Source of the DNA: Bacillus_CJ salitolerans
Lineage (GTDB): Bacteria > Bacillota > Bacilli > Bacillales > SA4
DNA length: 64,000 nucleotides
Direction: 5' to 3'
Assembly (NCBI RefSeq): GCF_042680805.1
Contig: NZ_JBHUEM010000003.1
Location: forward strand, 124,001-188,000
In this document: in pieces, positions 53,456-63,000 of the stretch
How the letters are laid out: every line of letters starts with the position of its first letter
Numbering within the stretch: position 1 is the first letter of the stretch
Program-made: the position numbers and the translations under genes
The notes under the pieces: generated by a model
Database searches by the model: none
Told to the model about the DNA's origin: nothing
Seen by the model: only the letters and a program-made list of their open reading frames with translations

Positions 53456-54261
53456 TGAAGGATTTAATAAAAGCAATACAAGATAAGAATGTAATTTTGT
53501 TTGTGGGTTCTGGAGTCTCTGCTAATCTTGGTTTACCAACCTTTAGGGGTTTAATAAATCATATGGCAGAAGAACTTGGGTATGATCCTGATATCTTCAA
53601 TACTCTTGGGGATGGAGATTACTTGTCCTTAGCCGAGTACTATGCAATAGAAAAAGGGGCTATTGGAGAACTAAGAAGTTGGATGGATATTAATTGGCAT
53701 AACCATAATATTAAAATTGAAGAATCTGATATTCATCGTTTAATTGTTGAACTGGACTTCCCAATAATTTATACCACTAATTATGATCGGTGGCTTGAAA
53801 GGGCGTATGATTATTATAATGTAAAGTATACAAAAATTATGAACGTAGGTAATATTAGCGATATAAAGCCTTCTAAAACGCAGATAATCAAATTTCATGG
53901 GGATTTTAACGATGATACCTCTATTGTACTAACCGAATCGAGTTATTTTGAAAGGTTAAATTTTGAAGGCCCATTAGATATTAAACTAAGATCTGATATC
54001 CTAGGAAAGTCGATATTATTCATTGGATACAGCCTAAATGATATAAATATAAAATATTTGTTATTTAAAGTTAACCAACTTTGGGAGAGATCACCGCATT
54101 CTAGCCTTCAACCAAAATCGTATGTTTTTTTACAAAAACCAAATCCAATAAAAGAAAAAATATTAGAGAGAAGGGGAATACAGACTATATCCTCAAATGA
54201 GGATAATCCCAAAGAAGCTCTTACAACGTTTTTAAGTGATCTTTTGAAGAATTTAAATTAA
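53455..54261 (+). CDS. komC: SIR2-family NADase effector (KomC)
   Basis: A 268-residue SIR2-like protein. VILFVGSGVSANLGLPTFRG is the NAD-binding start, IIYTTNYDRWLERAY holds the conserved Asn-Tyr-Asp, IIKFHGDFND gives the catalytic His, and ILFIGYSLNDINIK completes the fold. In Kongming, KomB and KomC form a complex that destroys NAD when dITP appears, stopping phage growth. The start codon overlaps the komB stop. Confidence 0.87.
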   Translation: MKDLIKAIQDKNVILFVGSGVSANLGLPTFRGLINHMAEELGYDPDIFNTLGDGDYLSLAEYYAIEKGAIGELRSWMDINWHNHNIKIEESDIHRLIVELDFPIIYTTNYDRWLERAYDYYNVKYTKIMNVGNISDIKPSKTQIIKFHGDFNDDTSIVLTESSYFERLNFEGPLDIKLRSDILGKSILFIGYSLNDINIKYLLFKVNQLWERSPHSSLQPKSYVFLQKPNPIKEKILERRGIQTISSNEDNPKEALTTFLSDLLKNLN

Positions 54262-54367
54262 AAATTGCGTTGATTTATGATTATGAATTACGGGAAGAAA
54301 CTTCACCGCTCTAGTGATTTAATATAAATATTTATTTAACTGCTTAATGAAAACTTTAACAATTGAG

Positions 54368-54410
54368 AAACCTACCCAAGCTTGTCTTGCAGGGGTAGGT
54401 TTCTTTTTAT
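54368..54410 (+). terminator. Terminator after the Kongming operon
   Basis: AAACCTACCC pairs perfectly with GGGTAGGTTT across a 15-nt loop, followed by CTTTTTAT. Confidence 0.82.
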
Positions 54411-54444
54411 ATTAACTCTTATTTAGCTCTTATTGGAAGGGGCT

Positions 54445-55419
54445 CTAGTTTTTGCGTTTATATTTCTTTTTAGGCCAGCTTGTGGTTAAATACCGTTCAT
54501 ATTTTCTTTGGAGAAGATAGGTTGTGTCATACCTATAAACCCAATCTAATAATTGTTTTGACTTTAAACCACTGAGAGAAAAGCCAGGATATTTTTTACT
54601 AACATATGTTTTTTTTACCCTCCAATTGAACTGTGTGTTTAGGAAAGCAATACTCCCATCCATAAAGTCGTTTGATCCACAATAAATTCTAACCCCGCCA
54701 TCTTTTCTTATGTTACCATCTCCATCAATTACGCCTCTAAAAAACATACTTGCACACTTATCATTGAAAAAATAATTTGGGAATCTTAAAGTCTTTGTTT
54801 TAGCGTTCGTAATGTTAAAGTGATTATTTAGTTCATTAACCAACTTTTGAGAAGTAATGGTTAAATCATAACTCTTTTTATATAACCTAATTTGCCCTGT
54901 AAATTCGAAATAGTTTGCTAACATTCTAAATAATTGTTCTGAACATTTGTCATTAGATCTTAATGAAACCCTTGGAGTTGTACCTATATCAATATATCCA
55001 TCTGTTGCTACATAGCCAGCAAAGTAGCAAAAAATTGGATTTTTATAGTTAAACATTGATTCATTACACGTATTTTTGAAAGTTTTTAAACCATAAAAAC
55101 CATGATTACAAATCCATCTATCAACACGACCATATTTAACATCAAGTTCTCTAGCTATTTGGTAAGCTGATTTTCGTTTTATCAGGTATTCATTTTGCAT
55201 CCATTCTTTATTACTTAGAAATTGTTCCGTTATATGTTTATTAGGGTCTGGTTTAATTAGAGATTTATAAATGCCATGTTTTTTATTTAAGTATTCTCTT
55301 GCAGTCCATTCACTAACATCTAGGATCTTTGCGATATCCCTAATAGAAAAATCATCAGTAATATATAATTTATATAATTCATCTCGGTCTAATAAAATTT
55401 TCTTAACCTCTTCTTCCAT
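54445..55419 (-). CDS. Free-standing LAGLIDADG homing endonuclease
   Basis: A 324-residue protein. Two LAGLIDADG helices are visible: IFCYFAGYVATDGYI and ASMFFRGVIDGDGNI, each ending in the catalytic acidic residue. The N-terminal 120 residues hold two helix-turn-helix-like segments (FSIRDIAKILDVSEWTAREY; KSAYQIARELDVKYGRVDRW). The start is ATG 55419 behind AAGGAGAAG; the longer open frame to 55593 has no site and runs into the arm repeats. No intron or intein is seen here. It sits next to attR. Confidence 0.82.
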   Translation of the reverse strand: MEEEVKKILLDRDELYKLYITDDFSIRDIAKILDVSEWTAREYLNKKHGIYKSLIKPDPNKHITEQFLSNKEWMQNEYLIKRKSAYQIARELDVKYGRVDRWICNHGFYGLKTFKNTCNESMFNYKNPIFCYFAGYVATDGYIDIGTTPRVSLRSNDKCSEQLFRMLANYFEFTGQIRLYKKSYDLTITSQKLVNELNNHFNITNAKTKTLRFPNYFFNDKCASMFFRGVIDGDGNIRKDGGVRIYCGSNDFMDGSIAFLNTQFNWRVKKTYVSKKYPGFSLSGLKSKQLLDWVYRYDTTYLLQRKYERYLTTSWPKKKYKRKN

Positions 55420-55499
55420 AATTAACTTCTCCTTAGGTTGATAAAATGATTTAGAAGCTTGCCATATCAACCAAAAGAGGATTAGTATTTGGTGCCTAA

Positions 55500-55519
55500 T
55501 TTGGTACCCAAATGGTACC
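55500..55519. other. Putative Int2 arm-type sites, right end of island 2
   Basis: TTTGGTACCC and AAATGGTACC form the reverse complement, with one mismatch, of the pair at 43809-43829. A third degenerate unit (TTTGGTGCC) lies just before. This places Int2 sites at both ends of the 43.7-55.7 kb segment. Confidence 0.5.
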
Positions 55520-55643
55520 GCTTGATTTACTCGGAACAACCTATCAAATTTCATTTTAGAAAGAACCTTGATATAACAACGTTTTTTAAACACTATTGGT
55601 GATACCTATAAAAAATAAATATATTTAACACCCATAATTCGCT

Positions 55644-55689
55644 TTGACAGGGAAGGGGTCGGGGGTTCAAGTCCCTCACAGGTCATCTT
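55644..55689 (+). repeat. Right attachment site (attR) of the composite island
   Basis: An exact 46-bp copy of 4091-4136. It contains only the 3' half of tRNA-Val from the anticodon loop on; the 5' half is missing, so it is not a gene. It marks the right boundary of the acquired DNA. Confidence 0.92.
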
Positions 55690-55693
55690 TCGG

Positions 55694-55735
55694 AAGTCAA
55701 AAGCAGGAGCTTTTGGCTTTTTATTTTTTAATAAT
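55694..55735 (+). terminator. Terminator after attR (original tRNA terminator)
   Basis: AAGTCAAAAGC pairs with GCTTTTGGCTT around AGGA, followed by TTTATTTTTT. It is probably the terminator of the tRNA-Val gene before the island arrived. Confidence 0.75.
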
Positions 55736-55828
55736 GCTTGTTCAGTTATAAGAGATTTCCTCCTTTACCCTAGAGCACCACAGGACTGTAAGTTTCATAT
55801 ATTACATTAACTAGAAAGGAGGAAAAAA

Positions 55829-56485
55829 ATGTATTTAAAAAAAGAAATAAAGACTAACTATGCTATAAACAGTCTAGATACTGCAAGTTTCAAGTTTTTC
55901 CAAGAAGATCAAAAACTTACTGCTCTAACAAATTTAGAGGGGAAAATAGATCAGATCGGTATCGATTATGTAAATTTACTGCTTGATAATAACCAAGTTG
56001 TAACTATACTAACTGATAAAATTTCAAAGATTACATGGGTAGATCCAAAGTGTGAGCGGATTTGTAAGAAGTGTCATCATCATACATGCCGTTGTGTGCA
56101 ATTTATGAGGGATCATGACGATTTTGACAAGGACAATCACCGTCATTTAAGTCGTGAAGAATTTTGTAGACGATGTAGGAAAAAGCCATGCGATTGTAAA
56201 AAGGACGATAAGTTCCAAAACAACCAACATAAACGAAAACATTCAAAATTTGTAGATCCAAAACTCTATATTAACAAACACGAGCAAATACTTTGTGAAA
56301 AATGTGGACCTCTTCACCACCATGATAACGATTGTCTTCCAAAATTCACTTGTTTTTGTGACTTCGCCATCCCTTTTTGCGATGACAGAATTGAATTAAG
56401 ACTAGCTGGCTTAGATGATGGTGTGAACTTAGAGCTATTCCGTCATAGAGGTTGTAGAGTCAAGCTTGAATTAGCGTTTGAATAA
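55829..56485 (+). CDS. Cys/His-rich protein, probable spore-surface protein linked to mnx
   Basis: A 218-residue protein. Residues about 25-70 (LEGKIDQIGIDYVNLLLDNN then QVVTILTDKISKITW) look like a small Sm-like beta-barrel also found in neighbouring genes. The middle holds clusters of possible metal ligands: CERICKKCHHHTCRC, FCRRCRKKPCDCKK and CEKCGPLHHHDNDC. There is no signal peptide. AGGAGG precedes ATG 55829. The composition suggests a spore-coat or exosporium protein able to bind metal. Family name unknown. Confidence 0.6.
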   Translation: MYLKKEIKTNYAINSLDTASFKFFQEDQKLTALTNLEGKIDQIGIDYVNLLLDNNQVVTILTDKISKITWVDPKCERICKKCHHHTCRCVQFMRDHDDFDKDNHRHLSREEFCRRCRKKPCDCKKDDKFQNNQHKRKHSKFVDPKLYINKHEQILCEKCGPLHHHDNDCLPKFTCFCDFAIPFCDDRIELRLAGLDDGVNLELFRHRGCRVKLELAFE

Positions 56486-56511
56486 TAAGCGTTTTAAAAA
56501 GGAATCCTTCA

Positions 56512-57369
56512 TTAATAAAGGATTCCTTTTGTGTAATGATTTATTATGTGACAATCAAACAATCTAGTAGTCAGGGCTTCCTGTTCAATTTCAATTGTGC
56601 ATACTTCATCAAAATCAATTCCTCGTTTTTCACCTTCAACACTTAACTCTAATTTTCCCTTATCGGTCAAAAGCAAAGTTCCTTCTATTTCATTTTCCTC
56701 ATCTTTTTCTTTTACATAAAGTAAACAGCCAATATAGCTTTCCAGAAATAATGACAATTCTATACCGAAGAAGAGATTAAGTAAAAATGGACTTTTTGGC
56801 ACAATCTCACTGAAGTGAAGAGTAATAGCCCGTCTTAGGCATTGATTAATATCAAGTAATTCTTGATCTTCAATCATTGGAATTTGATTATCTAAATGTT
56901 TAATTTGAACAATATTTTCAAACGGAATCAAGAGCAAATTCCCAACATCTGTTTGTAAAATGAGAAAATTAACTCCTGCATCTACAATAGTTCCTGTCCG
57001 TTTCAAAGGTTGTTTTTCTTCCTGACAGGCAACTGTTACACTTATACACTGTTTTCTTAATCCTCTAAGACTATCCTGAAAAGCTCTTAAGTTTTCCTCA
57101 TCTCTTTCCAAGCCTAAAGCTAATAATAATCGATTTGCCTTTTCAATACATTCATTTAATTCCTCTAATTCCTCTGGTGGCAAGGAACTATTTGGAGAAG
57201 GAAATTCTGGTTGGGGAATTCTCTCTGGACATGTAAAAGGGGAACAAAAGAGACTCTCATCCTCGTCTTGTGGAACACAGTCAGGGCATAAAATACTATT
57301 GTCTCTTTTCTCTTTCCATTCTACATGATGACGACTTATTTGCAATTTGGAACGTCTAATCTTCGCCAC
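56512..57369 (-). CDS. Uncharacterised protein with Sm-like repeats, mnx neighbourhood
   Basis: A 285-residue protein. The start holds a Cys pair (CPDCVPQDEDESLFCSPFTC). Two later stretches, RTGTIVDAGVNFLILQTDVG with LLIPFENIVQI, and a weaker one ending RGIDFDEVCTIEIE, resemble the Sm-like barrel of the mnx proteins. It starts at GTG 57369; GAAGGAG is only one base away, so the start is uncertain. It is divergent from the mnx-type operon and convergent with the Cys/His-rich gene. Its function is unknown. Confidence 0.6.
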   Translation of the reverse strand: MAKIRRSKLQISRHHVEWKEKRDNSILCPDCVPQDEDESLFCSPFTCPERIPQPEFPSPNSSLPPEELEELNECIEKANRLLLALGLERDEENLRAFQDSLRGLRKQCISVTVACQEEKQPLKRTGTIVDAGVNFLILQTDVGNLLLIPFENIVQIKHLDNQIPMIEDQELLDINQCLRRAITLHFSEIVPKSPFLLNLFFGIELSLFLESYIGCLLYVKEKDEENEIEGTLLLTDKGKLELSVEGEKRGIDFDEVCTIEIEQEALTTRLFDCHIINHYTKGILY

Positions 57370-57582
57370 ACTCCTTCACTAGTTCATACACCTAGTATAT
57401 GGAAGCATTCCTTTTTGGAATGGGCATCTATAACGACTGTAATAATTTAGAAAAAAATTATTGGTTCCTCAACTAACAATGAGTTTCAATATATGAAAAG
57501 ACATAGGATATGAGAATATGACAAGCCCTTGCTACATAATTGTTAAAACAGAGGTCTGTTCATGTCAAGAGGTGGATAGTTG

Positions 57583-57999
57583 GTGATACTACATTTAGGT
57601 TTTCTATTATACGGAAATATTTTGATTACGTTGTTGGTCTACTTGTACGTATATAGGTTCAGGAAATTGATTGGTTTTCAGCTTGGAATGAACATCTCAA
57701 CGATGGTTGGAGGATTCTTGGCCATTATGACAGGTGTCATCTTCATTTATCAATTTCCATTAAAGTATGTACTCATCACCATTGTAACCACCTTTATAGG
57801 CATGACTTTTGGTGCTCTTATCGGAGGTTTATTTGATTACCAAACATTGTTAACAGGTTATGTAAATGGAATGATGATGGGAATTATGGCTCCTATGATA
57901 GGAGCTGCAGCAAAGGGAGATCCAATTTTTCTTTTGTTTTTAGAAGTGATTTTTATTTTTTCATTATTTTTACTCCTCTTATCAGTTAGACAAACATAA
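57583..57999 (+). CDS. Small membrane protein, first gene of the mnx-type operon
   Basis: A 138-residue protein with four predicted membrane helices. Gly-rich helices (FIGMTFGALIGGLFDYQTLL, VNGMMMGIMAPMIGAAA) match the next gene in position, so the two look like paralogues. The start is GTG 57583 seven bases after AAGAGGTGG. In the Bacillus mnx operon small hydrophobic proteins precede mnxEFG; which of mnxA-D this matches I cannot say. Confidence 0.65.
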   Translation: MILHLGFLLYGNILITLLVYLYVYRFRKLIGFQLGMNISTMVGGFLAIMTGVIFIYQFPLKYVLITIVTTFIGMTFGALIGGLFDYQTLLTGYVNGMMMGIMAPMIGAAAKGDPIFLLFLEVIFIFSLFLLLLSVRQT

Positions 58000-58015
58000 T
58001 GTGAAGAGGGATCCT

Positions 58016-58480
58016 ATGAAGTTAGTGCTGATTGTCATGTTAGTAATTAATTGTTTAATAGGCTTAACAATCTTTATCATTATGTCCCGAAAAAGAAAGC
58101 TGTTTAGTGATCGATTTGGAATGATTATGGCTATGAGCTGTAGCGGAATTCTAAGTTTAGTGATCGCCATGATTTTACATTTTTTATTACCCGTTCCGCT
58201 CTCATTCATTATTTTTTTTTCAGCTTTAGTAGGGGGAGCTATTGGAATATTTTTTGGGGCACTTGTTACCTTTCAATCCCTCCTTTCAGGATTTACTCAC
58301 GGGGTTATTGGAAGCATAATGGGAACGATGCTAAGTGCTGTTGTTCAAAATCCTTCATTATGTAGTCTACCACCTTCGTATTTTATGAGTCTTGAGCAAA
58401 GTATGGTCACGTTTAGCCTCTTTGGAACATGCCTTGTTGTTATAACGATAAGTATAGTGTATTACTCACTTACTGTATAA
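58016..58480 (+). CDS. Small membrane protein, second gene of the mnx-type operon
   Basis: A 154-residue protein with four predicted membrane helices and the same layout as the previous gene (VGGAIGIFFGALVTFQSLLS, THGVIGSIMGTMLSAVVQ). The start is ATG 58016 behind GAAGAGGG; GTG 58001 is in frame but overlaps that site. The gene lies 16 bases after its paralogue. A role in metal or protein handling at the spore membrane is possible but not shown. Confidence 0.65.
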   Translation: MKLVLIVMLVINCLIGLTIFIIMSRKRKLFSDRFGMIMAMSCSGILSLVIAMILHFLLPVPLSFIIFFSALVGGAIGIFFGALVTFQSLLSGFTHGVIGSIMGTMLSAVVQNPSLCSLPPSYFMSLEQSMVTFSLFGTCLVVITISIVYYSLTV

Positions 58481-58511
58481 GGAGAACTTATGCACAAAAG
58501 GAGGGAGAGAT

Positions 58512-59306
58512 GTGGAGGAAACAAAACAAGACAAGAAAAGAAAGAGATTCCTAGAAGAGTATAAAAAGGATTTGTTGAAAAAACGCAAACAAGAAATGAT
58601 AAAAGAGGATATCATTAATGAATTTAATGATAAAAACGGCCAAGGGATTACTTCTCCAACAACTGGGAAAACAACTGAAGAAACACGTCTTTTAATGGAG
58701 TATATTGATCGAGCAAACATGTTTAATATTTCAAATCATGATGAAACAAGAGGAAAAACATTGAAATATCGAAAGTTTTTTAAATCAAAAAGGAATCAGC
58801 AAGTAGAAGTGTATCTGAAATGCGGTACAAAATCGTTATATAAAGAGGGGAAGGTTAGTACAATTGGACGTGACTTTGTCATGCTTACCAATTTAAGAGA
58901 AAGAATGTGGATTCCGTATACATCGATAAATTCAGCTAATATCCCTTATGGAATCCCAAATTACTCAAATACTCACCAGCATTTTATTTTTGATAATAAT
59001 TTGAGAAACAAACTGATACATCAATTTGGTGAAACGGTCTCAAAGCGTGACCTGCTCAAGCAACAATTTTTTGAAGAAACCTTAAAAACCAATTTACAAA
59101 CTTGGAGTGAAACGTGGGCAGTTGTTTATATAAATGAAGAAATGAAAAAGTTCGGGAAAATGAAAGGATTAATAGATAACCATTTGGTTATGGAGGTTAT
59201 GGGAAAAAGGATAGAGATCCCATTACTTGAAGTGAAATATATCGAGACAATGCGAGTAATAAGTATATTGTCAGAAGTCATAAAAGGCTTTGTACATGAA
59301 AAATAA
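58512..59306 (+). CDS. Uncharacterised mnx-operon protein with Sm-like segment
   Basis: A 264-residue soluble protein. A Lys/Glu-rich helical start (KRKRFLEEYKKDLLKKRKQE) precedes a beta-rich core, KEGKVSTIGRDFVMLTNLRE with MWIPYTSINS, which resembles the Sm-like barrel of its neighbours. A second such segment may be KMKGLIDNHLVMEVMGKRIE. GTG 58512 follows AAAGGAGGGAGA. Its place just before mnxE matches mnxD by order only. Confidence 0.6.
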   Translation: MEETKQDKKRKRFLEEYKKDLLKKRKQEMIKEDIINEFNDKNGQGITSPTTGKTTEETRLLMEYIDRANMFNISNHDETRGKTLKYRKFFKSKRNQQVEVYLKCGTKSLYKEGKVSTIGRDFVMLTNLRERMWIPYTSINSANIPYGIPNYSNTHQHFIFDNNLRNKLIHQFGETVSKRDLLKQQFFEETLKTNLQTWSETWAVVYINEEMKKFGKMKGLIDNHLVMEVMGKRIEIPLLEVKYIETMRVISILSEVIKGFVHEK

Positions 59307-59335
59307 TCGAACTCTTGAAAAAGGGAGGGGACAAC

Positions 59336-59692
59336 ATGTCTCGTGCAAAGGAATATAAAGTTCATGAAAAGAAGGATGAGTTGATGCAAGATCATGATAA
59401 GAAACAAGTAAGAGAGGATCGGTTGATTAGGGAGCTAAAAGAAATCGTAGGAGAAAATATTCTCATTGTTACCGAGTCTGATCAATTAAACTTGTTTGGG
59501 CAGACGTTTAGGCCTATTTTTACCGGCACTCTGTTTGATGTACAGCAAGGTCATATCACACTATATCCCGTTATTATTAAGATTATTAATGCTCCATTTT
59601 TTGAATTCCCAACCCCATTAAGTATTCCTTTAGAAAAAATTGCCCACTTCACTCCAGACTTTGATCCGAATACCCGATTCCCGTTAACATAA
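59336..59692 (+). CDS. mnxE: MnxE-like subunit of the manganese oxidase complex
   Basis: A 118-residue protein. The core is FTGTLFDVQQGHITLYPVII and ends IPLEKIAHFTPD, a beta-barrel pattern shared with MnxF. The start is ATG 59336 behind GGGAGGGGACAAC; the open frame begins 21 bases earlier. In marine Bacillus SG-1, MnxE and MnxF are about 12 and 11 kDa and form a hexamer that binds copper and associates with MnxG. The size and position directly before mnxF-mnxG fit that well. Confidence 0.75.
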   Translation: MSRAKEYKVHEKKDELMQDHDKKQVREDRLIRELKEIVGENILIVTESDQLNLFGQTFRPIFTGTLFDVQQGHITLYPVIIKIINAPFFEFPTPLSIPLEKIAHFTPDFDPNTRFPLT

Positions 59693-59721
59693 TGAAATTA
59701 TACAAGTAGGGAGGAATTGTT

Positions 59722-60027
59722 ATGACCCAAGAAAGTAGTTACAACCGATTTAATCGGCCATCTATTAATGATATACACGATGAGTCCTTGATTCAGGAAT
59801 TTATCAATGGAATAGGTAAAAATGCACTGATTTTAACGCCTTCCTTTCCATTTGTTTTTATTGGAAAAATTGTTGAGGTTATAGAAGATTATGTGGTATT
59901 AGACACAAGAGTTACAACAATAGCAGAATTAGAGAATCGTCAGTGGGATATTCATGTCCATAATATTGAAGTATTTTATATTGAAACAAAAGGCTTACCT
60001 AGAATTCCCCAATTAATTGAAGACTAA
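59722..60027 (+). CDS. mnxF: MnxF-like subunit of the manganese oxidase complex
   Basis: A 101-residue protein with core FIGKIVEVIEDYVVLDTRVT and HVHNIEVFYIET, like MnxE. The HVH could contribute metal ligands. ATG 59722 follows AGGGAGG. It lies 29 bases after mnxE and 21 before mnxG, so the three are co-translated as needed for a stable complex. Confidence 0.78.
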   Translation: MTQESSYNRFNRPSINDIHDESLIQEFINGIGKNALILTPSFPFVFIGKIVEVIEDYVVLDTRVTTIAELENRQWDIHVHNIEVFYIETKGLPRIPQLIED

Positions 60028-60048
60028 TAACAGAGGGAGGGAAAGCAT

Positions 60049-63000
60049 GTGAAACGGTTTTATCACGTCGTTGCTATCCCAATACGAATTGTGTTAAATA
60101 ACTTTGGGGATTATGCTCCAGATGGTATGATGTATGTTTTAAAAGAAAATGAAGATAGGTTAAAGGAATTAGTGAAAAAAAATCCCTTTACCCCCATAGA
60201 TTTGGTAGAGCCATTATGTATTCGAGCGAATAAAGGCGATACGGTAGAGATTCTATTTGAAAATCAAATTCATTATGCAACTGGAATGCACTTTTTGGAA
60301 GCTGATTACAATGTATTAGATTCGGATGGAGCGAATGTTGGATTTAATCCAAACACACTAGTAGACCCAGGTCAAAAAATACTCTACCAAATACACGTTA
60401 ACCATGAAGGAATTTATTTTTTCCATGATCTAGGTAACCCAGACAGTAGCGATGAAGGTACGAATATAAATGGCTTATTCGGATGTTTATTTGTTCAACG
60501 TAGAGGGTCCTGGTGGACAGATCCTGTTACTGGAGGTCCGATTAATAGTGGTTTATTTGCAGATGTTCATCATCCTTTTGCTCCCTCTTTCAGAGAATAT
60601 GGTTTAATTTTTCATGATGAAATGTCAACAAAAGATATGACTGGAAACAAGCCACTAGACCCCGAGACGAATCAAGAGAGAGAATCCACACATGCTATCA
60701 ATTATCGCTATGAACCGATTCAGAATCGGGTGAAGTTGATAGAAGAGGGAGTCGTGTGCCCAGATTGTGTAGGAGAAGAGGTCCACCATGATTCATGGGT
60801 GTTTGGTGACCCCGCCACAACTATTTTAAGAGGGTATAAGGGTGATCCAGTAAGGATTCGCTTAGTTCACGGAGGGGTAAAGGAAACGCACGTATTCCAT
60901 TATCATGTTCATCAGTGGTTTAAAGACACTCACAATACGGATTCTGATGTCATTGATTCCATTTCAGTTAGTCCTCAAACCTGGTATACAATAGAGCCAT
61001 TGTATGGATTAGGGTCATTACAAGAAGCGATAGGCGATGTCATTATCCATTGTCACTTATATCCACATTTCGGTGTCGGTATGTGGACATTATGTAGGAT
61101 TTTTGACACCCTACAGGATGGTAGTCAGTGTTATCCAAACGGGGTACCTATAAAGCCTCTTCAGCCTCTACCAGATCGACCTTGTCCTCCAAAGCCAACG
61201 AAGGAACGTCCTGGTTTTCCAAATTTCATTCCAGGAAAAGTTGGCTGCAAGGCACCTAGGCCACCACTTGGTATTGTAGGTGGAAGAGAAATGACAGAGT
61301 TAGAACGGAATGCCGCTGTACCTTTTGCTAGACCAGGAGCTGTGTTTGCTGACCCGTGTGCCATTGTGGAAAATCCAGTTGTAGAAGAGTTTAATATTTC
61401 TCTTATTGAATTGCCAATAGTTTATAACCGTCAAGGATGGCACGATCCGAAGGGGAGAATGTATGTTCTCGATGAAGACATAGACGATGTATTAGCAGGT
61501 AGAAAAGAGTCAGAACCATTAATCATTCACATGAATGCTGGTTCGTGTATACGTATTAATTTTACGAATCGACTTCCAGAAGTGGCGGGTGGAGATGCCT
61601 TTCAATTAGTAACAAGGACATACGAAGCATCGACACACGTCCACTTTGTTAAGTTTGATGTACTTGTAAGCGATGGGGGAAATGTAGGTTGGAATTATGA
61701 TTCAAGTGTTCTACCTGGTGAAACGATTCGTTATGAGTATTTTGCAGATGTTGAATTAAAAGCATGGTTCTTCCATGATCACTTATTTGCTAGCTATCAT
61801 CAGCAACATGGTGTGTTTGGAGCCGGTGTAGTTCACGCAAGATTCTCAGAGGTTTTTAACTCTAAAACAGGTAGAGAGGTAAATGGCGGTGCTCAAGTAA
61901 CAGTCACTCACCCTTTAATTCCTGATTATCGAGATTTTGCCTTAATGGTCCATGATTTTTCGTTGTTGTTTGATAAAAATGGGTGTCCATTAAATCCACC
62001 TGATTTCCCAGGTTCTCAAGATGACCCAGGGTTATTTGGAGTAAACTATAAAAACGAACCACTACAATTCCGATTAGGCAAAGACTGTGATCCTGCTTAC
62101 TCATTTAGCTCCTTTGTTAATGGAGATCCTATTACACCGATTCTTCATTGTTATGAAGGTGACCCAATACGAGTAAGATTGCTTCAAGGAGCACACGAGG
62201 AATCCCACAGCTTTAATATTCATGGCCTTCGATGGCAATCAGAACGTCCTGATGTTGAAACGAGTGTAAGGTCTCAACAGCATATCGGAATTTCAGAATC
62301 ATTTACATTTGAATTGGATGTTCCAAGGTCAGGGGATTACTTATGGACGTTTGAAACAGAAGAAGATTTATGGAATGGTTTGTGGGGATTAATACGTGCT
62401 TTTGATGAAAAAGTTGATTTCCTTATCCCATTGCCAGATCGAAGGAATCCACCAGAACGAACAAAACCATTACCGGTTTGTGACGGCAAACCACCATGTC
62501 CTCCTGAGATTGTGGAGGCGCTAGGTCCAAAAGATGCACCAGTAAAAAAGTTTGATGTTGTAGCCTTCCATACACCGATTTTATATAGTAAGTGGGGAGA
62601 AAAAGATCCTTTTGGTATCGTGTTTGCTCTTCGAGAAGATATGGATGATATTTTGTGTGGAAGAAAAAAGCCAATTCCATTAATTTTAAGGGCAAATCAA
62701 GGAGATGCAGTAGAAGTTAAATTAACGAGTTTTCTAGAGTTTGACCAATTCCCATTTCCAGATGGAATATGGCCATATCCGCCTGTAAAGGAACAGGCAT
62801 TCTATCCGCCATCAGTAAGGATATCGCTACATCCTCAGTTAATTCAATATGATGTCAAAACATCGTCTGGGGAAACAGTTGGTTTTAATCCTGATCAAAC
62901 AGTTGGACCAGGGGAAACAATTACGTACAAATGGTATGTTGATGTGCCAGTAGGGTCTTGTGGCATGTGGGATATGGCGGATATACGAAATCACCGCTCG

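Noticed and set aside
62423..62695. Minus-strand frames inside mnxG
   Set aside because: They lie fully inside the well-supported multicopper oxidase gene and lack start signals.
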